Of a stretch of DNA of 64,000 nucleotides, positions 54,971 to 59,352 are shown in pieces. The position numbers and the translations under genes were made by a program. Numbering within the stretch: the stretch's first letter is position 1; every line of letters starts with the position of its first letter. The notes below the pieces were generated by a model. The model was not told where the DNA came from. It did no database searches and saw only the letters and a program-made list of their open reading frames with translations. Origin of the DNA: Phymorhynchus buccinoides (taxonomy: Eukaryota > Mollusca > Gastropoda > Neogastropoda > Raphitomidae); contig CM065694.1 of NCBI GenBank assembly GCA_017654935.2, positions 1,816,013 through 1,880,012 on the forward strand, in the 5' to 3' direction.

Positions 54971-57900
54971 AACTTGGGATAATTATAAGAACAGTTTTCC
55001 TTAGGGGGAAAGAATAACCACAATTATATACTTCATCAACATAGAAATTTATTTTTATGCACATTAGATTTGCTTTATTTTTTGGTGGGGATTTATCTTA
55101 CTTCTAAGCCCTCATGTATCTTAAAAATCTGAACGGATGATGGCATGTTATGTATTTCAAACCATGAAGACTAATACTCGATTAACAGTAAACTGACATG
55201 ATAAAACACTGATCATTTGCTTTATAAAATCTATCAAGGCTTTCAGACACAGGCTGTAAACGGACATGATAAAATACTGATCATTTGCTTTTAAAAAATC
55301 TATCAAGGCTTTCAGACACGGGCTGTAAACGGATGTGATAAAATACTGATCATTTGCTTTATAAAATCTATCAAGGCTTTCAGACACAGGCTGTAAACGG
55401 ATGTGATAAAATACTGATCATTTGCTTTATAAAATCTATCAAGGCTTTCAGACACAGGCTGTAAACGGATGTGATAAAATACTGATCATTTGCTTTATAA
55501 AATCTATCAAGGCTTTCAGACACAGGCTGTAAACGGATGTGATAAAATACTGATCATTTGCTTTATAAAATCTATCAAGGCTTTCAGACACAGGCTGTAA
55601 ACGGATGTGATAAAATACTGATCATTTGCTTTATAAAATCTATCAAGGCTTTCAGACACAGGCTGTAAACGGATGTGATAAAATACTGATCATTTGCTTT
55701 TAAAAAATCTATCAAGGCTTTCAGACACAGGCTAAGTAAAATACCAAGACCAGGGCATACCCCATGTTGCAGTTTCCAGGGACAAACTGCTTAAAAACCA
55801 GGGACAGACTTATTTCCAGGGACAAACTGCTTAAAAACCAGGGACAGAGACTTATTTCCAGCGACAACCTGCTTAAAAACCAGGGACAGACTTATTTCCA
55901 GCGACAAACTGCTTAAAAACCAGGGACAGAGACTTATTTCCAGCGACAACCTGCTTAAACACCAGGGACAGAGACTTATTTCCAGCGACAACCTGCTTAA
56001 AAACCAGGGACAGACTTATTTCCAGGGACAAACTGCTTAAAAACCAGGGACACTTATTTCCAGGGACAAACTGCTTAAAAACCAGGGACAGACTTATTTC
56101 CAGGGACAAACTGCTTAAAAACCAGGGACAGACTTATTTCCAGGGACAAACTGCTTAAACACCAGGGACAGACTTATTTCCAGGGACAAACTGCTTAAAA
56201 ACCAGGGACAGACTTATTTCCAGCGACAACCTGCTTAAAAACCAGGGACAGACTTATTTCCAGCGACAAACTGCTTAAAAACCAGGGACAGACTTATTTC
56301 CAGGGACAAACATTGTGATGTCATGTATCAGGATCAAAACAAACACTTCGTGTTTTTATTTGTGATGTTCGTAGCAATATTTCTGCGACAGGATTTCCCC
56401 CCCAGTCTTCTTGATCATAATTATCGGTGTCAAAGTGCTTCAATATTCAAGATCCTTTGTGTTCAACGAATAACTTATGCGCAACATGTCTTTTAAGAAA
56501 ATGTTAACAGTGTCTGTTGTTTTTGGTGTTCCCAGAAAGCTTTCTCAATGGGATATTCTTACCAAAAAGAATAACAGTAAATCGGTCATGACGCCGTGAA
56601 GAGGTTAAATTTATAAGTTAAATTAACCTTTCTGCAACACACCGCTAGAATACCAGCAACGCCCGAGTTTACCGTTGCTGACACGCCGCTAGTATGCTAA
56701 CAACAGGCAAAATGCCCCTGAGGCCGACAGTGGTGTGGCTGCTTTCAACTCATTCCGTTTAACACACAATAACGAATTGGTTTTCAAATGTTATATCATT
56801 TAAAAGATAGATAATTCTAAACCACTATGCAAAAATAAAGTCACTGTGATCTCCAGATTTTATAAGAGAATTTATTGAAAAGGGCCAAAATTGGGTCTCC
56901 TGAAGGAATTTCTACTCCTTGACTGCAGTCCTGAGGGAATACAGAGCAGCGAGAGGGGTTGTGTTGAAAGTGTTAAAGAAAACTTACCCCAGTTGGAGAG
57001 GGGTTGTGTGGAAAGTGTTAAAGAAAACTTACCCCAGTTGGAGAGGGGTTGTGTTGAAAGTGTTAAAGAAAACTTATCCCAGTTGGAGAGGGGTTGTGTT
57101 GAAAGTGTTAAAGAAAACTTACCCCAGTTGGAGAGGGGTTGTGTTGAAAGTGTTAAAGAAAACTTACCCCAGTTGGAGAGGGGTTGTGTTGAAAGTGTTA
57201 AAGAAAACTTACCCCAGTTGGAGAGGGGTTGTGTTGAAAGTGTTAAAGAAAACTTACCCCAGTTGGAGAGGGGTTGTGTTGAAAGTGTTAAAGAAAACTT
57301 ACCCCAGTTGGAGAGGGGTTGTGTTGAAAGTGTTAAAGAAAACTTACCCCAGTTGGAGAGGGGTTATGTTGAAAGTGTTAAAGAAAACTTACCCCAGTTG
57401 GAGAGGGGTTGTGTTGAAAGTGTTAAAGAAAACTTACCCCAGTTGGAGAGGGGTTGTGTTGAAAGTGTTAAAGAAAACTTACCCCAGTTGGAGAGGGGTT
57501 GTGTTGAAAGTGTTAAAGAAAACTTACCCCAGTTGGAGAGGGGTTGTGTTGAAAGTGTTAAAGAAAACTTACCCGAGTTGGAGAGGGGTTGTGTTGAAAG
57601 TGTTAAAGAAAACTTACCGAGTTGGAGAGGGGTTGTGTTGAAAGTGTTAAAGAAAACTTACCCGAGTTGGAGAGGGGTTGTGTTGAAAGTGTTAAAGAAA
57701 ACTTACCCAAGTTGGAGAGGGGTTGTGTTGAAAGTGTTAAAGAAAACTTACCGAGTTGGAGAGGGGTTGTGTTGAAAGTGTTAAAGAAAACTTACCCGAG
57801 TTGGAGAGGGGTTGTGTTGAAAGTGTTAAAGAAAACTTACCCCAGTTGGAGAGGGGTTGTGTTGAAAGTGTTAAAGAAAACTTACCCCAGTTGGAGAGGG

Positions 57901-58581
57901 GTTGTGTTGAAAGTGTTAAAGAAAACTTACCCCAGTTGGAGAGGGGTTGTGTTGAAAGTGTTAAAGAAAACTTACCCCAGTTGGAGAGGGGTTGTGTTGA
58001 AAGTGTTAAAGAAAACTTACCCCAGTTGGAGAGGGGTTGTGTTGAAAGTGTTAAAGAAAACTTACCCCAGTTGGAGAGGGGTTGTGTTGAAAGTGTTAAA
58101 GAAAACTTACCCGAGTTGGAGAGGGGTTGTGTTGAAAGTGTTAAAGAAAACTTACCCGAGTTGGAGAGGGGTTGTGTTGAAAGTGTTAAAGAAAACTTAC
58201 CCGAGTTGGAGAGGGGTTGTGTTGAAAGTGTTAAAGAAAACTTACCCGAGTTGGAGAGGGGTTGTGTTGAAAGTGTTAAAGAAAACTTACCGAGTTGGAG
58301 AGGGGTTGTGTTGAAAGTGTTAAAGAAAACTTACCCGAGTTGGAGAGGGGTTGTGTTGAAAGTGTTAAAGAAAACTTACCCGAGTTGGAGAGGGGTTGTG
58401 TTGAAAGCGTTAAAGAAAACTTACCCGAGTTGGATGCTGGCGTGTCGGAGCGTGACCCTGTGGATCCGGCAGGCGAGGGGACCCGCCGCACCCCTGCCAC
58501 AGACAGGTACGACTGCGACCCACCAGAGGGCGCTCCTGCTCCCTCAATCTCAACCTTCACCTCCTCCCCGTGACTGTTCTC
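13054..58581 (-). CDS. ARID1: ARID1 (BAF250/Osa) SWI/SNF subunit, 12 exons, 5' incomplete
   Basis: Spliced coding sequence: 58581-58425, 47844-47752, 46359-46186, 45939-44734, 43641-42683, 35413-35225, 34090-33823, 29281-28363, 26421-26144, 20387-20236, 16714-16585, 15272-13054. All introns are GT-AG and all junction phases agree, giving 2247 codons and a TGA. ARID1 is the large DNA-binding scaffold of the BAF complex; it acts in the nucleus and helps target ATP-dependent remodelling. The identity rests on the ARID domain (about residues 866-968 of this partial protein), the SVEATQP...KRRRLT block and the BAF250_C region (about 1490-2247), all strongly similar to vertebrate ARID1A/B. The N-terminal and linker regions are Gly/Pro/Met/Ser-rich and probably disordered. 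Human ARID1A is 2285 residues, but the first exon here matches human at about residue 690, so the linker is expanded and the real N-terminus is probably missing. Small exons may have been missed, especially in the 5.8-kb intron w9. Confidence 0.92.
15273..15830 (-). repeat. 78-bp array copying the w12 acceptor
   Basis: About six units start near 15310, 15388, 15458, 15536, 15614 and 15692 (one is 70 bp), with degenerate ends to 15830. On the minus strand most carry CATGTCTGCAG followed by GTCTGGTGGAGGCCTGATG, a copy of the first ~45 nt of exon w12 lacking 7 nt. The 15458-side copy has lost part of the acceptor. Spliced in the w11 frame, a copy would meet TGA within 15 nt. Confidence 0.92.
16218..16584 (-). 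repeat. 61-bp array copying the w11 donor
   Basis: Six 61-bp units start at 16218, 16279, 16340, 16401, 16462 and 16523. Each ends with GACAACTTACAG on the plus strand, which on the minus strand is the donor CTGTAAGTTGTC, identical to the real w11 donor context at 16584 and onward. Confidence 0.93.
16585..16714 (-). CDS. ARID1: ARID1 exon w11: conserved SVEATQP/KRRRLT block
   Basis: 130 nt, phase 0 to 1; acceptor TTTTGTTCTGTTGCAG, donor GTAAGT. It encodes QKSCSTLPNTPFQPKKEIVF, PADSVEATQPTL, TKRRRLTHKDI. Human ARID1A has ITFPPGSVEATQP and KQRRRLTMKDI at this point, so orthology is clear. The acceptor is a tandem CAGCAG (NAGNAG), so the first Gln may be optional. The codon split with w12 gives Cys where human has Gly. 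The donor is repeated six times downstream. Confidence 0.93.
16756..17430. repeat. 42-bp minisatellite, about 16 copies
   Basis: Unit contains GACAACAATCCTACAGGGCC and ATTGTGTCAGTGCACACAG. Some units are 39 to 45 bp. It lies in ARID1 intron w10 just upstream of the w11 acceptor. Long frames on both strands are artefacts of the 14-codon periodicity. Confidence 0.93.
17431..17687. mobile_element. CAGACCTGTTTAC-family MITE, copy 1
   Basis: The left end CAGACCTGTTTACCC and right end GGGTAAACAGGTCTG are perfect 15-bp inverted repeats. The interior is AT-rich and non-coding. It abuts the 42-bp array. Related copies are at 28.1 and 46.4 kb. Confidence 0.8.
18097..18498. mobile_element. CATGGGTGC-family MITE
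   Basis: Ends CACGGGTGCAACTCCCCC and AGTTGCACCCATG are inverted repeats. The interior shares long words with copies at 9.3 and 23.3 kb. Its right end is part of the repeat unit of the following 67-bp array. Confidence 0.78.
18467..20008. repeat. 67-bp minisatellite built on a transposon junction, 23 copies
   Basis: Units recur every 67 bp (CAGCGG at 18505 through 19979). Each joins the end of the CATGGGTGC MITE (AGTTGCACCCATG) to CAGCGGAA-ATCCCTTATAAG, the start of a second inverted-repeat element whose far end lies near 20130-20147. Two units (18505, 19242) keep the ancestral GGAACCTCCC form, 737 bp (11 units) apart. Confidence 0.93.
20009..20150. mobile_element. Remnant of a TIR element (GGAACCTCCCTTATAAGACC type)
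   Basis: The segment ends GGTCTTAAAAGGGAGGTTCC and ACTGTA, the inverse of the GGAACCTCCCTTATAAGACC start seen at 18509. Its left half was amplified into the 67-bp array. Tc1/mariner/pogo-like ends are a possibility but not established. Confidence 0.55.
20236..20387 (-). CDS. ARID1: ARID1 exon w10
   Basis: 152 nt, phase 1 to 0; acceptor GTGTGTGACAG, donor GTAGAT. It encodes GREGDRWSPMHSQRNFAPPS, PMGPYSRPVMRGSP and DKVLAAKLQ. The equivalent human region is much longer; a missed exon in the large intron w9 is possible. Confidence 0.82.
20388..23328. other. ARID1 intron w9, part without recognised gene
   Basis: AT-rich intron. About 21650-22135 contains TTCAAGGTCA words, CACACAGACAGACACA and CTCTGGCCGGGTAAAA, probably an old dispersed repeat; no second copy was seen here. 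No convincing exon was found, though a short one could be missed. Confidence 0.5.
23329..23641. mobile_element. CATGGGTGC-family MITE
   Basis: It begins CATGGGTGCAACTCCCCC and ends GAGTAGCACCCATG. The interior holds GACAGACAGTTTGAGTCTGA and TTCAAAACGCCCAAAATCGC, shared with the copies at 9.3 and 18.1 kb. Confidence 0.78.
23642..25918. other. ARID1 intron w9, repeat-poor stretch
   Basis: AT-rich with a small palindrome near 23780-23812 (GTGGGGTCAAGG and its inverse) and a poly-C tract at 25492-25515. About 25675-25800 resembles 61380-61500 (TTGATAAAGGCGCATTC and ATAACGTCACTTT words). No exon recognised. Confidence 0.5.
25922..26103. mobile_element. MITE with TTA target-site duplication, copy 1
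   Basis: GGCCGGGTTCACATTAGA at the left and TGTGTACACGGCC at the right, flanked on both sides by TTA (25919-25921, 26104-26106). A 192-bp inverted-orientation relative is at 42266-42457. TTA/TWA duplications suggest PIF/Harbinger; that is inference. Confidence 0.75.
26144..26421 (-). CDS. ARID1: ARID1 exon w9
   Basis: 278 nt, phase 2 to 1; acceptor TTTCTTGGTACAG, donor GTGAGT. The frame set by exons w8 and w10 reads SSHSGQPFRPASSSADTSTY, then APRFPGQQAPFRASGPGEAY and PSVRPGLNRDGSYSAQ. Another frame is also open here, but only this one joins both neighbours. Part of the Pro/Gly/Ser linker between ARID and the C-terminal domain. Confidence 0.82.
26466..26886. mobile_element. piggyBac-like MITE pair in inverted orientation
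   Basis: The left half begins CCCTTTCAACGCCAGCC and the right half ends GGCTGGCGGCGAAAGGGTTAA. The two halves are inverted copies around about 26650. Single relatives are at 48685 and 53159. Confidence 0.65.
26887..27891. other. ARID1 intron w8, no gene recognised
   Basis: Mixed AT-rich DNA; fragments near 27580-27775 echo the piggyBac-like family (ACATGGGTGTTCAACCATTG, GAAAGGGTTAA). No exon seen. Confidence 0.45.
27892..28056. mobile_element. GGACTATAA-family MITE, copy 1
   Basis: Ends ACCCTATTTTAAGGACTATAA and GCGCCTTATAGTCCGTAAAA are inverted repeats. Related elements are at 38335-39361 and 48154-48326. Non-coding; superfamily not assigned. Confidence 0.65.
28117..28330. mobile_element. 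CAGACCTGTTTAC-family MITE, copy 2
   Basis: Left end CAGACCTGCTTACCCCC, right end GAGTAAACATGTCTG. The interior is an inverted relative of the 46.4-kb copy (ACCATCAAACAATGTTCACT). It ends 32 bp from the w8 donor. Confidence 0.75.
28363..29281 (-). CDS. ARID1: ARID1 exon w8: Met/Gly/Pro-rich linker
   Basis: 919 nt, phase 1 to 2; acceptor CTCTTTGCCAG, donor GTAAGT. It encodes GSQSSQDAFQQPPPNSQMME, then MMG- and GPMG-type repeats, a Ser/Thr segment and DSVSVQDPFADEPG, which resembles NSVGIQDAFNDGSD of human ARID1A just after its ARID. It ends QYPFSQE. Low complexity and probably disordered. Its acceptor is copied about twelve times in the adjoining 82-bp array. Confidence 0.87.
29282..30262 (-). 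repeat. 82-bp array copying the w8 acceptor, microexon-like units
   Basis: About twelve 82-bp units (CTGGCAAAGAGGAG every 82 bp from 29282). On the minus strand each has a pyrimidine tract and CTCTTTGCCAG, a 35-nt segment starting GTTCTTGAGATGATCG and ending TTCAGAGGAAG, then GTAAGCCC. That equals a 35-nt exon plus a 47-nt intron per unit. Confidence 0.93.
30420..30706 (+). mobile_element. SINE-like or MITE-like repeat, copy 2
   Basis: Inverted relative of 9893-10190, colinear over about 280 bp, with GAGCTCCTCCGAAATCGG and GGGAGACCAGTGAAAACTG. Intronic in ARID1. Confidence 0.7.
31185..31995. repeat. 44-bp minisatellite, about 18 copies
   Basis: Unit holds ATTCATTCCGCCCCAAACTG and CCCAGCCGGAAGTTACCTC. 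The minus strand of each unit includes CAGAGGTAACTTCC, a donor-like motif. One unit has an 11-bp internal duplication near 31398. All long plus-strand frames here are repeat artefacts. Confidence 0.93.
31996..33149. other. ARID1 intron w7, no gene recognised
   Basis: AT-rich, low-complexity intron between two minisatellites. Nothing supportable was seen. Confidence 0.5.
33150..33690. repeat. Irregular minisatellite (about 55-60 bp) with poly-C inserts
   Basis: Units share CTTATCATTACCTTTTCTG and TTTCCCTACAACCCC; several are split by poly-C runs of up to about 21 bases (for example 33287-33307). The minus strand carries GTAATGATAAG in most units. Confidence 0.88.
33823..34090 (-). CDS. ARID1: ARID1 exon w7: C-terminal part of the ARID domain
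   Basis: 268 nt, phase 0 to 1; acceptor TTGGCGAACAG, donor GTATGG. It encodes VNKAKRWKEICSVVNISCSA, then LKKNYIRYLFSFECKFDLGG. The motifs W(R/K)E, SAA and LKK-YI--L-xFECK match the last ARID helices. A basic tail follows (RKREKKR...KQKKGGKK). The first ~35 nt plus the acceptor are partly repeated twice upstream (34091-34290). Confidence 0.95.
34091..34290 (-). repeat. 74-77-bp repeat copying the w7 acceptor
   Basis: CGCCTTGTTCACCTGTTC occurs in the exon at 34079 and again at 34153 and 34230. Each copy gives on the minus strand TGAACAG followed by GTGAACAAGGCGAAG, the exon w7 start. Read in the w6 frame, the nearer copy reaches TGA about 45 nt later. Confidence 0.9.
34595..34790 (-). mobile_element. 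L2-like 3' end fragment, minus orientation
   Basis: ATAATAATAATAATAGTACA is followed by TTTATATAGCGCTTTACC, TCAGATGAGCCCAAAGC and a CT/CA tail region. It is the reverse complement of the 3' end of the 6.3-8.2 kb L2-like copy, but lies in ARID1 intron w6's upstream side (intron w6/w5 area). Confidence 0.8.
35225..35413 (-). CDS. ARID1: ARID1 exon w6: N-terminal part of the ARID domain
   Basis: 189 nt, phase 0 to 0; acceptor GGAACCCGCAG, donor GTCAGT. It encodes KASDMTKLYDLGLEVDRKPF, then LDKLLAFLEEKGTPI, PLDLYRLYHCVREKGGFIEV. The residues TKLYxLG, AFxEEK and PLDLYRLY are shared with human ARID1A. The ARID fold binds AT-rich or non-specific DNA and anchors BAF on chromatin. The exon joins w7 without splitting a codon. 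Confidence 0.95.
35578..35700. repeat. About 49-bp repeat, three copies
   Basis: Units contain AATCAATAGGACAGTGTCCT and GACTCTTG. GGACANNGTCC-type words also recur near 35755 and 59120. Non-coding intron. Confidence 0.75.
36411..36647. mobile_element. piggyBac-like MITE (TTAA ends)
   Basis: Begins TTAACCCCTTGACTGCCA and ends TGGCAGTCAAGGTGTTAA: a 14-bp inverted repeat flanked by TTAA. No transposase. TTAA target sites with CCC starts are typical of piggyBac; family placement is inference. Confidence 0.78.
36880..36967. repeat. (GA)n microsatellite
   Basis: About 88 bp of uninterrupted GA in ARID1 intron w5. Confidence 0.95.
37081..37797. mobile_element. Dispersed repeat interrupted by a piggyBac-like MITE
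   Basis: Reverse complement of 50340-50742 on both sides of the inserted element 37103-37411. Shared words include GGAGTAATTTCATGGTGTG and ATGGCATTTGACCGAGTAATG. Class not determined. Confidence 0.75.
37103..37411. mobile_element. piggyBac-like MITE with proven TTAA duplication
   Basis: Ends TTAACCTCTTCACTGCCCC and GGCAGTGAAGGGGTTAA. The related repeat at 50340-50742 lacks this insert and has a single TTAA at the matching place (50715-50718), so the insertion and its TTAA duplication can be read directly. Confidence 0.88.
38010..38170. repeat. 52-bp repeat, three copies
   Basis: Units contain AATAATAGTAACAAAGGGGC and GGTGAATGGTCGATGTTTTT. Intronic, non-coding. Confidence 0.85.
38335..39361. 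mobile_element. GGACTATAA-family element with a nested element inside
   Basis: Outer ends TACCATATTTTTCAGACTATAA and TTATAGTCCGAAACATACGGTA form inverted repeats, as in copies at 27.9 and 48.2 kb. Inside, about 38360-39203 has its own ends (GCCACCCTTAGCTGGCC and GCAGCTAAGGATGGC) and is rich in GTTCGGCC words, indicating a nested insertion. No transposase frame recognised. Confidence 0.65.
39362..42265. other. ARID1 intron w5, no gene recognised
   Basis: AT-rich intron with short CA tracts (near 40777 and 41521). Open frames are short and lack domains. Confidence 0.5.
42266..42457. mobile_element. MITE with TTA target-site duplication, copy 2
   Basis: GGCCGTGCACACACATATTC at the left and TCTAATGTGAACCCGGCC at the right, flanked by TTA (42263-42265 and 42458-42460). 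It is the inverted counterpart of 25922-26103, with TTTCCCCTATATGCGTA-like interior in common. Confidence 0.75.
42683..43641 (-). CDS. ARID1: ARID1 exon w5
   Basis: 959 nt, phase 1 to 0; acceptor TGTGTGTGCAG, donor GTAGCT. The protein starts ASMGLSSAPSLTSSAGGEML, has a His/Pro tract, then many MPPGN- and MPP-type repeats, including a tandem 15-bp run (about 42808-42870). It ends PDDPPEKKKK, a basic patch just before the ARID domain and a plausible nuclear localisation signal. The acceptor is copied twice upstream in about 85-bp repeats. Confidence 0.88.
42808..42870 (-). repeat. 15-bp coding repeat (MPPGN)n in exon w5
   Basis: Four tandem copies of GCCGGGTGGCATGTT on the plus strand encode Asn-Met-Pro-Pro-Gly repeats. 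In-frame unit, so length changes would be tolerated. Confidence 0.9.
43642..43880 (-). repeat. About 85-bp repeat copying the w5 acceptor
   Basis: GACAAACCCATGGAGGCTGC occurs in the exon boundary at 43626 and again at 43711 and 43797. Each copy keeps, on the minus strand, TGTGTGCAG and CCTCCATGGGTTTGTC, the real acceptor plus 16 exon bases. Confidence 0.92.
44220..44332. mobile_element. Short hairpin MITE
   Basis: CTGGCCAGGTGTGACTC at the left and GAGTCACACCTGGCCA at the right are inverted repeats around a 113-bp palindromic unit (AAACGAGGCTGCTCTTC and its partial inverse). Confidence 0.75.
44734..45939 (-). CDS. ARID1: ARID1 exon w4
   Basis: 1206 nt (about 402 codons), phase 1 to 1; acceptor GTGTCTACAG, donor GTAAGG. 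It starts GAMRGQGVMGSMQAGPGG and is rich in Gly, Pro, Met and Ser. AAQAALMAAANSAGMR matches the conserved AVAMHVAANS-type helix of human ARID1A. A Ser/Thr-rich acidic part follows, ending in an eight-threonine run (near 44745-44770) coded by ACC-type repeats. The GC-rich coding DNA contrasts with the AT-rich introns. Confidence 0.88.
46107..46156. repeat. (GA)n microsatellite
   Basis: A short GA tract 30 bp downstream (in transcription) of the w3 donor. Confidence 0.95.
46186..46359 (-). CDS. ARID1: ARID1 exon w3
   Basis: 174 nt, phase 1 to 1, with acceptor TCTCTGGCAG and donor GTAATT. It encodes GYSQQMMPPPPMGGQMGYPG, a Gly/Ala/Pro run and MYPQYAAQYPQG. The tyrosine- and glutamine-rich composition matches the ARID1 N-terminal region. 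A MITE ends about 45 bp upstream of the acceptor, and a GA tract lies downstream of the donor. Confidence 0.82.
46402..46653. mobile_element. CAGACCTGTTTAC-family MITE, copy 3
   Basis: Ends CAGACCTGTTTACTC and GGGGTAAACAGGTCTG are inverted repeats. The interior (ACTACTCATTTC words) is shared, inverted, with the 28.1-kb copy. It lies about 43 bp upstream of the w3 acceptor. Confidence 0.78.
46654..47751. other. ARID1 intron w2, no gene recognised
   Basis: About 1.1 kb of AT-rich intron between a MITE and exon w2. Short frames without domains. Confidence 0.5.
47752..47844 (-). CDS. ARID1: ARID1 exon w2
   Basis: 93 nt between a TCTCCCACAG acceptor and a GTTTGT donor, phase 1 to 1. It encodes AQAGSPMPPRPPSSHLEG and QAHSNQSPMATQ. 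MPPRPPS is conserved in vertebrate ARID1A. The exon is short and in the low-complexity N-terminal half. Phase fits both neighbours. Confidence 0.8.
48154..48326. mobile_element. GGACTATAA-family MITE, copy 3
   Basis: Starts ACCATATTTTACGGACTATA and ends CTAGTCCGTAAAATACAGTG, inverted repeats; ATAAGGCGCA words near both ends as in the other copies. Confidence 0.7.
48685..48925. mobile_element. piggyBac-like MITE (TTAA ends)
   Basis: Begins TTAACCCTTTCGCTGCCAGC and ends TTGGCAGTTAACGGTTAA. Relatives at 26466-26886 and 53159-53400 share ACCATTAAACTTACCTGGG and GACATGGGTGTTAAATCATT. Confidence 0.75.
49215..49805. repeat. 86-bp minisatellite, about seven copies
   Basis: Units contain CCTGGAACAGGTACATATGG and GTGGGTTGATCCTGGAGGTA. 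The last unit has an internal deletion near 49767. On the minus strand each holds TGTTCCAGGTCGGAG. No exon recognised beside it. Confidence 0.92.
50340..50742 (-). mobile_element. Dispersed repeat, uninterrupted copy
   Basis: Reverse complement of 37081-37797 without the 309-bp piggyBac-like insert; the empty TTAA is at 50715-50718. Non-coding. Confidence 0.75.
50930..51830. repeat. Low-complexity stretch: poly-G/poly-C and GT tracts
   Basis: Contains G runs near 50980-51001, 51598-51607 and 51735-51752, a C run near 51219-51230, and GT-rich DNA at 51315-51400 and 51768-51795. Open frames here are composition artefacts. Confidence 0.85.
51831..53158. other. ARID1 intron w1, no gene recognised
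   Basis: AT-rich intron without recognisable coding or mobile-element structure. Confidence 0.45.
53159..53400. mobile_element. piggyBac-like MITE, right end merged into an array
   Basis: Begins TTAACCATTTGACAGCCAGC and is colinear with 48685-48925 up to GACGTTGGCGGTGAAAGG, where the 65-bp array takes over. Confidence 0.7.
53398..54121. repeat. 65-bp minisatellite, about 11 copies
   Basis: Units contain AGGGGGGATAAGCATGTTAAG and CCATACTGATGTAGTTC with only a few C/T differences (CACG/CATG, CCCAT/CTCAT). It starts at the end of a MITE. Confidence 0.93.
54917..54968. repeat. (TA)n microsatellite
   Basis: About 50 bp of TA dinucleotides. Confidence 0.95.
55186..55735. repeat. About 73-bp minisatellite, 7-8 copies
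   Basis: Units contain GATAAAATACTGATCATTTG and ATCAAGGCTTTCAGACACAGG. Non-coding. Confidence 0.92.
55770..56312. repeat. About 40-bp minisatellite, 13-14 copies
   Basis: Units contain TTTCCAGGGACAAACTGC and TTAAAAACCAGGGACAGAC with GGGACAAAC/GCGACAACC variants. Confidence 0.92.
56952..58424 (-). repeat. 45-bp array of splice donors at exon w1, about 33 copies
   Basis: On the plus strand each unit has TTGGAGAGGGGTTGTGTTG and AAAGAAAACTTACC. On the minus strand this is TCCAACTCGG then GTAAGTTTTC, the exact tail and donor of exon w1. A few units are 44 bp (near 57617, 57751 and 58289). The first two minus-strand units are open in the w1 frame (KFSLTLSTQPLSNSG). Confidence 0.95.
58425..58581 (-). 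CDS. ARID1: ARID1 exon w1 (first seen in window)
   Basis: Bounded by a TTTCCCCCAG acceptor and a GTAAGT donor; 157 nt, phase 0 to 1. It encodes ENSHGEEVKVEIEGAG, then RRVPSPAGSTGSRSDTP, ending NSG. Followed by exon w2 (SPMPPRPPSSHLEGQ) it resembles the human ARID1A stretch with SPSPVGSPASVAQSRS and MPPRPPSGQS. There is no Met, so translation starts upstream. A second AG eight bases inside the exon could be an alternative acceptor. The donor is the first of about 33 tandem copies (see the 45-bp array). Confidence 0.8.
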
Positions 58582-58737
58582 CTGGGGGAAACCATCAACA
58601 AACTGCTTTCAACAAAACTGCAATGACAGTATATTTCACTTTGGGGCAAAAGTTGCAGTTTAAGCACCTCCCACATTTCCTCACTGGACATTTCCAACAA
58701 GAAGTAGCATTCTCATCTATGATCTTCTGCTTTGCTT

Positions 58738-58898
58738 AGGGTCTGTGTACACGTTAACAATATTCACAAAATATCACTATTTCCCCATGGCAACACAGCG
58801 AGTTGTAAGTCATAATATCATGAGTGGCCTAACAACACTGTGTCGCCATGGGGAAATGAGATATTTTGTTGATTAATGTCAACATGTACACAGACCTT
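58738..58898. mobile_element. Hairpin MITE
   Basis: AGGGTCTGTGTACACGTTAAC at the left pairs with GTCAACATGTACACAGACCT at the right; inner arms (TTTCCCCATGGC and GCCATGGGGAAA) also pair. It lies about 155 bp upstream of exon w1. Confidence 0.8.
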
Positions 58899-59352
58899 AA
58901 GAAAAGAGAAAGGGCTAGTATAAGGTTGGGTTTCATTTCGTAAAACTGAAAGAAACAAACTTTGAGATTGAAAGTCATAAACATGATGGGGGTGTCTAAA
59001 GGGCATCTTTGCCAACGTTTTAATACTAAAAAGAACTAAGCACTGTTCTAGTAGTTCTAATCCCCCAGGCAACCCATTTGTCAGCAAACATTTTGCAGAG
59101 TTGTCCCAAGGAGCAAGTCATAGGACATATTGTCCTATCAAAACAAAGTGAAAAACGTCCTATTCTGACCCCCGCGTCAAGACAAATGTTTGATTGAATT
59201 AAATACCGACAGATATTTTCGTCCTGATTTCTGCAAGTCCTGATTTCTGCATGTCGGAACATTTTATTTTTTGGTTTCAGGACAGTTTGTCTTATTTCAG
59301 TTTTTATCCTTGGTGCATCACCAATTTTGTCAAATAAAATTAGGTACAGGTC

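Noticed and set aside
56891..58739. Long plus-strand open frames with 15-residue repeats (ERGCVESVKENLPQL)
   Set aside because: They arise only because the 45-bp unit is a multiple of 3 and lacks stops. The strand is opposite to ARID1, and the frame dies at each 44-bp unit.
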